This document shows, in pieces, positions 15,686 through 23,910 of a stretch of 64,000 bases of DNA. The notes under the pieces were generated by a model that saw only the letters and a list, made by a program, of their open reading frames with translations, made no database searches and was not told the DNA's origin. The translations under genes were made by a program, and so were the position numbers. The number at the start of each line of letters is the position of its first letter. The first letter of the stretch is position 1. Origin of the DNA: Actinoplanes oblitus (GTDB lineage Bacteria; Actinomycetota; Actinomycetes; Mycobacteriales; Micromonosporaceae); assembly GCF_030252345.1 (NCBI RefSeq), contig NZ_CP126980.1, positions 2,371,501 through 2,435,500 of the forward strand, written 5' to 3'.

Positions 15686-16357
15686 TCAGCGGAACCCCGT
15701 GGCGCTCAGCAGCGCGAACCCGGCGGCGGTCAGCGGCAGCGCGAAGATCAGGACCAGACCGGTGCGGCGCCAGGTGGGCGCGAGCCATCGGGTGATCCCC
15801 AGGCCGAGAATCACCAGTACGGCGACGGCGGCTCCCTGCCCACCGGCGGAGTAGTCCGGGTCGCCGATCCGGGCGGCCTGCAACCCGGCCTCGGCGAACA
15901 GCACCGCACCGGGCAGCGCCAGCGCCGCGTCCCGGAACGACTCGGGGATCCGGCCCCGGCCCCGCGCGCACGCGCCACCGGCCCCGAAGACCAGCCCGGC
16001 GACCACTCCGAAGGCCGCCCACATCAGGGCGTTGGCGTCGAACAGGTTCGCCCAGTCGTCGTGCTGGATCAGCGCGGCGGCCAGGTAGTAGCTCGGGACG
16101 GCGGTGACCAGCAGGACGACAGCGGCGAGCACGCTGACCGGCAGGGTCCAGCGGGCGCGGAAGCTGAGCAGGAAGGCGGCCACCGCCCAGACTGCCATCG
16201 AGTTGCCCAGGCCGCCGAGTGGCCCCGGCACGAACTTGATCCAGACGAAGTCCAGCGTGCCCAGCAGCACCCCGGCCAGCAGGGCCAGCAGGGAGGCGAA
16301 GCCGGCCCGGCGGCCCGGCGTGTCTCGTCGGGGGGCCGTGCGCTGGTCGATCGTCAT
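15686..16357 (-). CDS. Polytopic membrane protein (possibly DUF6518-like)
   Basis: 223 aa from ATG 16357 (MTIDQRTAPRRD). Six or more hydrophobic segments: ASLLALLAGVLLGTLDFV, MAVWAVAAFLLSF, LPVSVLAAVVLLVTAVPSYY, LMWAAFGVVAGLVFGAG, ALALPGAVLFAEAG, AAVAVLVILGLGITRWL and a final GLVLIFALPLTAAGFALL. No catalytic motif is visible. Tandem repeats lie on both sides. Function unknown. Confidence 0.7.
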   Translation of the reverse strand: MTIDQRTAPRRDTPGRRAGFASLLALLAGVLLGTLDFVWIKFVPGPLGGLGNSMAVWAVAAFLLSFRARWTLPVSVLAAVVLLVTAVPSYYLAAALIQHDDWANLFDANALMWAAFGVVAGLVFGAGGACARGRGRIPESFRDAALALPGAVLFAEAGLQAARIGDPDYSAGGQGAAVAVLVILGLGITRWLAPTWRRTGLVLIFALPLTAAGFALLSATGFR

Positions 16358-16450
16358 GCCATCGAGCCTAGGGGCCGGGGTGGTCCGGCACATCGCACCA
16401 CGGGCTGAGCCGAGGCGCCGGCACCTCTGCCGAACGGCCGATGGTCCACC

Positions 16451-16622
16451 CGGTCGTGGTCGGCTCGACCGGCCGATGGCCCGTCCGGTCGTGGTCGGCT
16501 CGACTGGCCGGTGGTTGGTCCGGTCGTGGTCGGCTTGACAGGCCGGTGGTCCTCCCCGGTCGTGGTCGGCTCGACTGGCGGGTGATTCGTCCGGTCGTGG
16601 TCGGCTCGACCGGGCGGTGCCG
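16451..16622. repeat. 35/36-bp tandem repeat, five copies
   Basis: CGGTCGTGGTCGGCT starts at 16451, 16486, 16521, 16557 and 16592, spacings of 35, 35, 36 and 35 bp. Units are adjacent with diverged tails (GACCGGCCGATGG-like), so there are no CRISPR-type unique spacers. It fills the gap between the membrane protein start and the end of the OmpA-domain gene. Confidence 0.9.
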
Positions 16623-16636
16623 GATGCGGGCGCCGG

Positions 16637-17611
16637 TCAACCGGTGACGGTGAGTTCCACGCGGCGGTTCCGCGCCCGGTGGGCCGGGGTGTCGTCGGCC
16701 ACCTCGGGGCGGGTCTCGCCGAAGCCGGCGACGGTCAGCCGGTCGGCGGCCACGCCTTCTGCCCGCAGCCCGGCGCGCACCGACTCGGCCCGCTGCCGGC
16801 TGAGCCGCAGGTTGGCGGCGCGCGAGCCGCGGGAGTCGGTGTGCCCGTCGAGCCGGATGGTGGCGCGCGGGTGGGCTTGCAGCAGCACGGCGATCCGGTG
16901 CAGCACTTCGCGGGACTCGGCGGTGAGCCCGGCGTCGTCGGAGCGGAAGGTGAGCGGCGGGAGTCCAGCCAATTGCGACCGCAGATCGGTCGACGGACCT
17001 CGGGTCGGGCCGGGTGGCGGAGTACGTGCCGGATCGGGTGGCGGAGTGCGTGCCGGGCCGGGTGGCGGAGTGCGTGCCGGGCCGGGTGGCGGAGTGCGTG
17101 CCGGGCCGGGTGGCGGAGTGCGTGCCGGGCCGGGTGGCGGAGTGCGTGCCGGGCCGGGTGGCGGAGTGCGTGCCGGGCCGGGTGGCGAACTCGGAAGGCC
17201 GCGGGACCGGTCGGTCGAGGGAGCCCGGGTAGGTGCTGTTGGCGGGGCTCGGGTCGGGTCGGTCGGCGGGGTGGGTGCGGGCCCGGTCGGCACGACCTCG
17301 GTGCGGACCGTGCGGACGCCGGTGACGCCGGCGACTATCTCGCGCGCGCGGTCGGCGTCGGCCGGGGAGCCGGCCACCACCACCCCGTCGCGGCCGGTGA
17401 AGGAGACCTCGGCGGGCGGCTGACCGGCGGCGATCAGGGCCTGCTCCGAACGACGGGTGAGGTCGTTCTCGATCCGGTGCCGGTTGGGGCCGAGTTGGAC
17501 GGTGAGCAGCGCGGCCAGGCCGGCGAGGGGAAGCAGGACGGCGAGCTGCCGGCGGGTCCGCCCGGAGAGCCGCGGCCGGCGGCCGGTCCCCGGGGGGATC
17601 ACCGCGATCAT
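16637..17611 (-). CDS. Membrane-anchored OmpA-family C-terminal domain protein
   Basis: 324 aa from ATG 17611 (ribosome site GGAG at 5 nt). A single membrane segment (LAVLLPLAGLAALLTVQLG) at about 22-40 is followed by a BON-like stretch (IENDLTRRSEQALIAAG ... VVVAGSPADADRAREIVAGVTGVRTVRTEVV). Next comes a long Pro/Ala/Arg region containing about seven copies of an 8-residue unit (GPARTPPP), then an OmpA/MotB peptidoglycan-binding domain (about 215-322) with the typical TIRLDGHTDSRGS and LSRQRAESVRAGL. Comparable proteins with an N-terminal anchor and BON-like region before OmpA include mycobacterial ArfA. The repeat would act as a spacer through the thick wall. It is 13 bp downstream of the 150-aa anchor protein, so they form an operon. 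Confidence 0.82.
   Translation of the reverse strand: MIAVIPPGTGRRPRLSGRTRRQLAVLLPLAGLAALLTVQLGPNRHRIENDLTRRSEQALIAAGQPPAEVSFTGRDGVVVAGSPADADRAREIVAGVTGVRTVRTEVVPTGPAPTPPTDPTRAPPTAPTRAPSTDRSRGLPSSPPGPARTPPPGPARTPPPGPARTPPPGPARTPPPGPARTPPPGPARTPPPDPARTPPPGPTRGPSTDLRSQLAGLPPLTFRSDDAGLTAESREVLHRIAVLLQAHPRATIRLDGHTDSRGSRAANLRLSRQRAESVRAGLRAEGVAADRLTVAGFGETRPEVADDTPAHRARNRRVELTVTG
17007..17188. repeat. 24-bp coding minisatellite in the OmpA-domain gene
   Basis: About seven and a half near-identical copies of a 24-bp unit (GGGCCGGGTGGCGGAGTGCG + 4) encode the GPARTPPP repeat on the minus strand. The frame is kept because 24 is a multiple of three, so copy number can vary without breaking the gene. 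Confidence 0.92.
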
Positions 17612-17624
17612 CGGCTCTCCGTGC

Positions 17625-18077
17625 TCATCGGATGGATTCCGCGTCGGTGCCGGTGGGAGCGTCGGTGGCGGCTTCGCCGCCGGTGGGAGTTCCGGTAGCC
17701 GTGGCGTCGGTGCCGGTGGGAGTTCCGGTAGCCGTGGCGGCGTCGGTGCCAGTGGGAGCGTCGGTGGCGGCGTCGGTGCCGGCGGGAGCCGGGCCCGCGA
17801 GGGACCGGCCGGGGGCCGGGCGCGGCGAGGGCCGGCGGCGTGGACCGGTTCCGGGTGGTGCGACTTGTCGTGTCCCATTGCTTTCCGGGACCGCGATTCG
17901 GACCGGCACCGGCGATTCCGCGGTTCTTTCGAAAATGTGGCGCGGAGGTTTCTCGGCACGCCGCGCGGAGAGCCTGCCGGTGACCAGTCCGAGAAGGAAG
18001 GCGAGTGCGATGAGCACCAGCGACTGGCCGACGAACCAGGTCACCACGACCTCCTGAAACGGCCCTGTGATGATCAT
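17625..18077 (-). CDS. Single-pass membrane protein with Thr/Ala/Pro repeats
   Basis: 150 aa from ATG 18077; TTG at 18104 is an in-frame alternative. One membrane segment (FVGQSLVLIALAFLLGLVTG) is followed by a basic stop-transfer RLSARR, then a disordered region. The last 60 residues consist of PTGTDA/ATATGTPTGTDA-type repeats, encoded by repetitive DNA between about 17640 and 17790. There is no domain. Its stop is 13 bp before the OmpA-domain gene, so the pair is likely co-expressed at the cell envelope. Confidence 0.7.
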   Translation of the reverse strand: MIITGPFQEVVVTWFVGQSLVLIALAFLLGLVTGRLSARRAEKPPRHIFERTAESPVPVRIAVPESNGTRQVAPPGTGPRRRPSPRPAPGRSLAGPAPAGTDAATDAPTGTDAATATGTPTGTDATATGTPTGGEAATDAPTGTDAESIR

Positions 18078-18166
18078 GGTATCGACTCGTTTTGCGGTTC
18101 GCAAAAGGCGCGGTGAGTGCGGATTCGGCTACCCGGAGGGCAGGTATTGTCTCCGCATTTCCGCGG

Positions 18167-18805
18167 TTACACGCTGCGCAGGACCGAGACGACCTTCCCG
18201 AGGATGACCGCCTGGTCGCCGTCGATGTCGGCATAGGCCGGGTTCCGCGGCTCCAGGATCACGTGACCGCCGCGGCGGCGGAACACCTTGACGGTGGCCT
18301 CGTCGTCGATCATCGCGGCCACGATGTCGCCGTTGTACGCCTCCGGCTGCTGCTTCACCACGACCAGGTCGCCGTCGCAGATCGCCGCGTCGATCATCGA
18401 GTCGCCGCGGACCCGGAGCGCGAACAGCGTGCCCCGGCCGACCAGGTCGCGGGGCAGCGACAGCACCTCGTCGGCGGTCTCCTGCGCCGGGATCGGGGTA
18501 CCGGCGGCGATCTCGCCGAGCACCGGGACGCCGATCGTGGCGGGTCGCTCGACGGCCCGTTCCCGGGGCAGGAACATCCGGATGTCCACCGGGCGGGTGG
18601 CCCGGCCCCGGCGCAGCAGCCCGAGGTCCTCGAGGACGCGCAGGTGGCGGGCCACGGCCGAGGTGGAGGCGAGGCCGACGGCGTCGGCGATCTCCCGGGT
18701 CGACGGGGAGTAGCCGTGCCGCTGGGCGTGCTCCCGGATGACGGTGAGGATCCGGCGCTGCCGGTCGGTCAGGATCGAGGTGTCGAAGTCGTCATCCGCA
18801 AGCAC
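18167..18805 (-). CDS. lexA: LexA-type SOS repressor
   Basis: 212 aa from GTG 18805. The N-terminal winged helix (residues about 10-72: [25 protein letters not shown]) is followed by a short linker, then the S24 autoprotease domain. The Ala-Gly cleavage bond is in GEIAAGTPI, the nucleophile serine in [12 protein letters not shown] and the general-base lysine in ATVKVF. RecA filaments trigger self-cleavage and SOS induction. It is shorter than many actinomycete LexA proteins because the linker is short. I see no GAAC-N4-GTTC palindrome directly upstream, only half sites, so autoregulation is not evident and a second copy elsewhere in the genome is possible. Confidence 0.92.
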   Translation of the reverse strand: MLADDDFDTSILTDRQRRILTVIREHAQRHGYSPSTREIADAVGLASTSAVARHLRVLEDLGLLRRGRATRPVDIRMFLPRERAVERPATIGVPVLGEIAAGTPIPAQETADEVLSLPRDLVGRGTLFALRVRGDSMIDAAICDGDLVVVKQQPEAYNGDIVAAMIDDEATVKVFRRRGGHVILEPRNPAYADIDGDQAVILGKVVSVLRSV

Positions 18806-18988
18806 CCGACGATCTTCCCTGATCGCCCCGGCCGTCCGCGAACTGGCACGCCGTGGCGACGGGGGCCGGCTGGCTGGCGCGCCGTCCCTTCGCGCACGGG
18901 CACGCCGTCGCGGCGGTGACCGGCCGGTGAGTGCCGCGGCGGTCGGGCAGCTCCGGGCGTACCCCAGTAAGGGTTTGATCGGAAGCGG

Positions 18989-21214
18989 TCAGGCGGCGGC
19001 AGGATGGGGCTGGGCGAGCAGGGCGTCGATGGCCGCCGGCGGCAGCGGCCGGGCGAACAGGAAGCCCTGCGCCTGGCGGTAACCGAGCTCGAACAGGCGG
19101 CGCGCCTGCGCGGCGGTCTCCACCCCCTCGGCCACCGTGCGCAGGCCCATGGTCTCGGCGATCCCGGTCAGCGCGGTGGCGATCGCCTCCTGCTGCGGGG
19201 TGCCGCCGAGGCCGTCCACGAACGACTTGTCGACCTTGATGGCGTTCACCGGGCAGGTGCGCAGCAGGCCGAGCGAGGAGTGCCCGGTGCCGAAATCGTC
19301 CAGTGCGATGCTGACGCCGAGCTGTGCGAGAGCGGTCACGGTGGCGAGCGCCCGGCCGCCGCCGAAGACCGCCGTCTCGGTGATCTCGACGGTCAGGCGG
19401 TGGGCCGGGACCCGGTGCCGGGCGAGTGCCGCCGCGACGATCTCCGGTAGCGCCGGGTCGACGAGCTGGCGGGCGGAGACGTTGACGGCGATCGAGGTGA
19501 GCGCGTCCGGGCCGTGCTGCCGCTGCCAGGCGGCGGCCTGGGCGCAGACACTGTCGATGATCCAGGCGCCGAGCTCGACGATCAGGCCGGTGTCCTCGGC
19601 GACCGGGATGAAGTCGGCCGGCGAGACGATCTCGCCGTCCGGCCGGGTCCACCGGATCAGCGACTCGACGCCTGTCATCCGGCCGGACGGGAGTTCCACG
19701 ATCGGCTGGTAGAGCAGGTGGAACTCGCCGGCGAGCAGGGCGCGGCGCAGATCGGCGGCGACGGTGGCGCGCTGGGTGAGCCGGCGCTCCAGCGAGGCGT
19801 CGTAGCGGATCACGCGGTGGCCGCCGCTGGCCGCCTCGCGCAGGGCGATCTCGGCCTGGCGGTACAGGTCGGCCTCGCCCTCGGCGACGCCGATCGACAG
19901 GTCGACCAGGACGTCGTGGCCGGCCGCGTGCAGCGGCTCGGCGTTCGCGGTGAGCAGCGGACCGGCCTGGCCGGTGCCGGGCAGCAGGACGCCGAACTCG
20001 TCACCGCCGAGCCGGGCCACCACCGCGTCGTCGGCGGCGAGCGCGGTGAGTCGCTTGCCGAACGCGATGAGCAGGGCATCCCCGGCGACCGGGCCGAGAC
20101 TGTCGTTGATCTCGCGGAACTCCTTGAGGTCCAGCAGGACGACGGTGCGCGGGCCCTCGGCGGCGGCGACCGCGGCGGTGAACCAGCGGCGGCTGTACAG
20201 GCCGGTGAGCTCGTCGTGCATGGCCTGGCGGGCGACGGTGCGCAGCAGGGTGCCGTTCTCGGCGAGCGCGACCGCCTGCCGGGCGACCACCAGCAGGAGC
20301 AGCAGGGCGGTGCCGGTCACCTGGACGGTGCTGAGGTGACCGGTGCTCAGCCGCACCACGGTGAGCAGGGCGCTGGTCAGCACCGTGGCGACCAGCGGGA
20401 TCGCGGTGCCCCGGCAGTGGGCCGACAGGTCGACGACCTGGTGCGGGCGGGCGCCGGCCACGTGCCGGTGCTGTGCGCGGGCGGCGAGCACCCCGCAGAG
20501 ACCGACGAACGGCAGCACCGCGGCGCTGCCGTTGAGGTGCGGCCACGGCTTGAACAGCGTCATCAGCACGGTGGAGAGCGGGCCGGCGAGGCCGATCGGG
20601 GCCAGCCACCACAGGGCGCCCCGGGATACCGGGCTCTGCCGGGCCGACATGATCTTCACGACGACCACCACGCCGGCCACCGCGATGGCCATCATGGCGA
20701 TGTTCAGCCACCAGGCCTGAGCGCTGACGCCGAACCGTTCGACGAACCAGTCGACGTACTGGGAGCCGGCGATGCCACCGGTCACCGCCACTACCGCCAC
20801 GTCGAGGAGTGTGGTGGTCAGCCGTCGCCAGCTGCGGGCGCCGCCGGGCAACCGGAGCAGGGCGGTGACGGCGAGCGTGGCGCCGGCCACGTAGAGCAGC
20901 AGGGTGCGGGCACCGAGCGGCGGCAGACCGGTGCTCGGCATGGTCAGCACGTCGACGGTCTGGCTGATCGCCGCGACGAGGACCGCGCCCATGGCGACGG
21001 CCAGGCGGCGCCAGAAGGCGCGCAGCGCGCCCTCGGCGCCGGCCGCCGCGGCGCGGAACCCGGCGACTGTCGCGACCAGCCCGACGAGGGCCGGCACCCA
21101 GACCAGCCACACCGGTACCCGCACCACGGTGCCGAACAGAATCAGCAGCACCTCCGCCACCGCCATGCACAGGGCGATCGGGGTGTACCAGGCTCGCCAA
21201 CGGGCCGCCGTCAC
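18989..21214 (-). CDS. Membrane GGDEF-EAL protein (c-di-GMP turnover)
   Basis: 741 aa from GTG 21214, chosen because GGGAGG lies 5 nt upstream. The N-terminal 300 residues hold about nine to ten membrane helices (MASE-like sensor region). The GGDEF domain begins near residue 330 (MHDELTGLYSRRW) with an intact GGDEF at about 403. No RxxD inhibitory site is visible in front of it. The EAL domain covers about 475-735. Its signature is ESL instead of EAL (GVESLIRW, about 515), but the other metal and catalytic residues are present (VEITETAV, DDFGTGHSS, IKVDKSFV, AEGVET). It may therefore both make and degrade c-di-GMP. It stands alone between lexA and the sugar operon. Confidence 0.93.
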   Translation of the reverse strand: MTAARWRAWYTPIALCMAVAEVLLILFGTVVRVPVWLVWVPALVGLVATVAGFRAAAAGAEGALRAFWRRLAVAMGAVLVAAISQTVDVLTMPSTGLPPLGARTLLLYVAGATLAVTALLRLPGGARSWRRLTTTLLDVAVVAVTGGIAGSQYVDWFVERFGVSAQAWWLNIAMMAIAVAGVVVVVKIMSARQSPVSRGALWWLAPIGLAGPLSTVLMTLFKPWPHLNGSAAVLPFVGLCGVLAARAQHRHVAGARPHQVVDLSAHCRGTAIPLVATVLTSALLTVVRLSTGHLSTVQVTGTALLLLLVVARQAVALAENGTLLRTVARQAMHDELTGLYSRRWFTAAVAAAEGPRTVVLLDLKEFREINDSLGPVAGDALLIAFGKRLTALAADDAVVARLGGDEFGVLLPGTGQAGPLLTANAEPLHAAGHDVLVDLSIGVAEGEADLYRQAEIALREAASGGHRVIRYDASLERRLTQRATVAADLRRALLAGEFHLLYQPIVELPSGRMTGVESLIRWTRPDGEIVSPADFIPVAEDTGLIVELGAWIIDSVCAQAAAWQRQHGPDALTSIAVNVSARQLVDPALPEIVAAALARHRVPAHRLTVEITETAVFGGGRALATVTALAQLGVSIALDDFGTGHSSLGLLRTCPVNAIKVDKSFVDGLGGTPQQEAIATALTGIAETMGLRTVAEGVETAAQARRLFELGYRQAQGFLFARPLPPAAIDALLAQPHPAAA

Positions 21215-21358
21215 ACTCGCCTCCCTCGTCAGTGCATGCCACCGCACGTCGTGAGATCGGCGCGGGCACTGGCGAGTTGAGGTTCTGGCGCCGGTTTCGC
21301 ATCACACCCGGCGGCTCGCCGGGCGGCCGGCACTCCGGTGGCGGCCCCCGGCACGGCG

Positions 21359-21372
21359 TGGGAGCGTTCCCC
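21359..21372. promoter_or_regulatory. Degenerate LacI-type operator
   Basis: TGGGAGCGTTCCCC matches the GH6 operator TGGGAGCGCTCCCA at 12 of 14 bases. It lies 55 bp upstream of the predicted -35 of the galM/ABC operon. Confidence 0.55.
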
Positions 21373-21426
21373 TGAGCGGCGAACCGGGCGACCGGATCAT
21401 CCGATCGACTGCCGTCGATCGGCCCA

Positions 21427-21456
21427 TTGACGCCGACTCATCGGCCTGCCTACGGT
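21427..21456 (+). promoter_or_regulatory. Candidate promoter of the galM/ABC operon
   Basis: TTGACG (21427-21432) and TACGGT (21451-21456) are separated by 18 bp, upstream of the first gene of the operon. Confidence 0.45.
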
Positions 21457-21606
21457 CCGACAAGCACTCGTGTAGGGACCGGTTCCGCGTCGGGCCGGTC
21501 GGCCCGGCCCCCGCTTTCCGGACGGCCGCCGGGCCCAGCAACCCGGGATCCGTCCGCCATGCGCATGGCGACGTGGCGGCTTGCCGAGGGGGAACGAGGC
21601 AAACCC

Positions 21607-22773
21607 ATGACGAAAACCTTTTTCGTACGCTGGAGCACCATCCTGTCAGCGCTGCTCGTCGTCGGGCTGGTCGCCGCACCGGCGTCCCGGGCCGGCGGGA
21701 AGCCGACAGTCACCAAGGAGGCGTTCGGCAGCGTCGACGGCCGGGCCGTGGAGCGTTACACGCTGACCAACGGCCGGCTGCGCGTCAAGATCCTGACCTA
21801 CGGCGGCATCCTGCAGAGCGTCGAGACCCCCGACCGCCACGGCCACGTCACCAACGTGACGCTCGGCTTCAAGGACCTCGCGGGGTACGTCGACAGCAAG
21901 AACGCCCCGTACTTCGGCGCCCTGATCGGCAGGTACGGCAACCGGATCGCCAACGGCCGGTTCACCCTGGACGGCGTCACCCATCAGCTGGCCGTCAACA
22001 ACGCGCCCAACCACCTGCACGGCGGCAACGTCGGCTTCGACAAGCGGGTCTGGAGCGCCACCCCGGTCACCGGGCCGGACAGCGCCGGCCTGCGACTGAC
22101 CTACGTCAGCCCGGACGGCGAGGAGAACTACCCCGGGACGCTGCGCACCACCGTCACCTACACGGTCACCGCCGAGCAGGGCATCCGGATCGACTATCGG
22201 GCCACCACCGACAAGCCGACCATCGTGAACCTGACCAACCACGCGTACTGGAACCTGGGCGGCGAGGGGACCGGCACGATCGAGGACCACCGGCTGCGGA
22301 TCAACGCCGGCCGGTACACGCCGGTGGACAGCACGCTGATCCCGACCGGCGCGATCGACCGGGTGGCCGGCACGCCGATGGACTTCACCCGGGACACCGC
22401 TGTCGGGGCGCGCAACCGGGACGGGTTCCAGCAGCTGGTGTTCGGCCGGGGCTACGACCACAACTGGGTGCTCGACCGGCGCGACGACACGTACCGCAGG
22501 CTGGAGTTCGCTGCCCGGGCCACCGATCCGGCGAGCGGGCGGCGGATCAGCGTCTACACCACCGAGCCGGGGCTGCAGTTCTACGCCGGGAACTTCCTGG
22601 ACGGCACGCTGTACGGCACGAGCGGCCACGCGTACCGGCAGGGCGACGGCTTCGCCCTGGAGACCCAGCACTTCCCGGACTCGCCGAACCACCCGAACTT
22701 CCCGTCCACGGTGCTGCGGCCGGGTCAGGTCTACCAGTCCACCACGATCTACCGATTCGGCGTGGAGGCCTAG
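21607..22773 (+). CDS. galM: Secreted aldose 1-epimerase
   Basis: 388 aa from ATG 21607. The signal peptide runs to about residue 28 (STILSALLVVGLVAAPASRA). The rest is a galactose mutarotase domain with GRYGNRIANGRF, NHLHGG, the catalytic histidine region LTNHAYWNLGG and the catalytic Glu in TTEPGLQFYAGN. It interconverts alpha and beta anomers of aldoses; the signal peptide places it outside the membrane, where it would prepare sugars for uptake. Its TAG is directly followed by the ATG of the binding-protein gene, so it is the first gene of a sugar-uptake operon. Confidence 0.92.
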   Translation: MTKTFFVRWSTILSALLVVGLVAAPASRAGGKPTVTKEAFGSVDGRAVERYTLTNGRLRVKILTYGGILQSVETPDRHGHVTNVTLGFKDLAGYVDSKNAPYFGALIGRYGNRIANGRFTLDGVTHQLAVNNAPNHLHGGNVGFDKRVWSATPVTGPDSAGLRLTYVSPDGEENYPGTLRTTVTYTVTAEQGIRIDYRATTDKPTIVNLTNHAYWNLGGEGTGTIEDHRLRINAGRYTPVDSTLIPTGAIDRVAGTPMDFTRDTAVGARNRDGFQQLVFGRGYDHNWVLDRRDDTYRRLEFAARATDPASGRRISVYTTEPGLQFYAGNFLDGTLYGTSGHAYRQGDGFALETQHFPDSPNHPNFPSTVLRPGQVYQSTTIYRFGVEA

Positions 22774-23910
22774 ATGTCCAGAATTCCACCCCGGGTCGAG
22801 GAGGCGGTCGCCACCCTCGACCTGAGCCCGGTCACCCGGCGCCGCCTGCTCTCCGGGACCGGCCTGGCCAGCGCGTCGCTGGCGGCCGGCGCCCTGCTGA
22901 GCGCCTGCGGCGGCGACGACAAGAAGTCCTCGGCCGCCGGGACGGCGGGCAACTTCCCGTCCACCCCGAAATGGAAGTTCACCTTCGTCAACCACGTGAC
23001 GACCAACCCGTTCTTCACACCGACCCAGTACGGCATGGCGGACGCCGCCACCCTGCTCGGCATCGAGAAGCCGCAGTGGACCGGCTCGCAGAACTCGATA
23101 GTCGCCGAGATGGTGAACGCGACGAACACCGCGATCAGCGCCAAGGTGGACGGGATCGCCGTCGCGGTGGTCGACAAGAACGCCTTCCGGGCCCCGGTCG
23201 CGCAGGCGCTCGACGCCGGCATCCCGGTGGTCTCCTACAACGCGGACGGCGCCCGCGGCGACACCGGCACCGCCCGGCTCGCCTACGTCGGGCAGGGGCT
23301 GTACGAGTCCGGTTACGCGCTCGGCCAGCGCGCGCTGCGGCAGGTCGAGTCCGGTGAGGTGGCCGGCTTCATCGCCACCCCCGGCGCGCTCAACATCCAG
23401 CCGCGCATCGACGGGGCGCAGCAGGCGTTCAAGGACTCCGGCAAGCCGATCTCCTTCACCGCGGTGGCCACGAACGCCGACGTGACCAAGGGGTTGTCGA
23501 TCATCGACGCGTACGCCCAGGGGCACCAGAACCTGGCCGGCATGCTCGCCGTGGACGCCGGCTCGACCTCCTCGGTCGGGCAGGTCGTCAAGAAGTACGA
23601 CATGCGCTCCAAGGCGCTCAAGGTGGCCGGCGGCTTCGACCTGATCCCGGAGACGCTCACCGGCATCCAGGCGGGCAGCCTCGACTACACCATCGACCAG
23701 CAGCCGTACCTGCAGGGTTTCCTGCCGGTGCTGTACCTGTACCTCTACAAGATCGCCGGCGGGTTGCTGTATCCGAGTGACACGAACACCGGGCTGCTCT
23801 TCGTCACCAAGGACAACGTCGGCCCGTACCAGAGCACCAAGACCCGGTACCAGGGCTCCACCTCGGACCAGGCTCTCGTGCCGCGCAGCGGGCCGATCCC
23901 GCATGGGTGA
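22774..23910 (+). CDS. Sugar ABC transporter substrate-binding lipoprotein (CUT2-like)
   Basis: 378 aa. The N-terminus has a twin-arginine signal (TRRRLLSGTG) ending in a lipobox (ALLSACGG), so the mature protein is probably a Tat-exported lipoprotein. The rest is a periplasmic-binding-protein type I fold (Peripla_BP_4 class, as in ribose, fructose or inositol binders): FVNHVTTNPFF, AKVDGIAVAVVDKNAF, AGIPVVSYNAD, LDYTIDQQPYLQG. It follows galM without a gap and overlaps the permease start by 8 bp. The ligand is probably a monosaccharide, but no specific sugar can be named. Confidence 0.92.
   Translation: MSRIPPRVEEAVATLDLSPVTRRRLLSGTGLASASLAAGALLSACGGDDKKSSAAGTAGNFPSTPKWKFTFVNHVTTNPFFTPTQYGMADAATLLGIEKPQWTGSQNSIVAEMVNATNTAISAKVDGIAVAVVDKNAFRAPVAQALDAGIPVVSYNADGARGDTGTARLAYVGQGLYESGYALGQRALRQVESGEVAGFIATPGALNIQPRIDGAQQAFKDSGKPISFTAVATNADVTKGLSIIDAYAQGHQNLAGMLAVDAGSTSSVGQVVKKYDMRSKALKVAGGFDLIPETLTGIQAGSLDYTIDQQPYLQGFLPVLYLYLYKIAGGLLYPSDTNTGLLFVTKDNVGPYQSTKTRYQGSTSDQALVPRSGPIPHG

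Larger units (their letters stand above)
21215..21606. other. 392-bp intergenic region upstream of the sugar operon
   Basis: Divergent promoter region between the GGDEF-EAL gene and galM. It holds a degenerate cellulose-type operator (21359-21372) and a promoter candidate (21427-21456), listed separately. No coding sequence is supported; the leader to galM is about 150 nt and G/C-rich. Confidence 0.7.

Noticed and set aside
16451..16622. CRISPR array
   Set aside because: The units are contiguous 35/36-bp tandem copies with similar tails, not identical repeats separated by unique spacers, and no cas gene is present.
18806..18880. LexA (SOS) box upstream of lexA
   Set aside because: Only half sites such as GAAC/GTTC were found; no GAAC-N4-GTTC palindrome.
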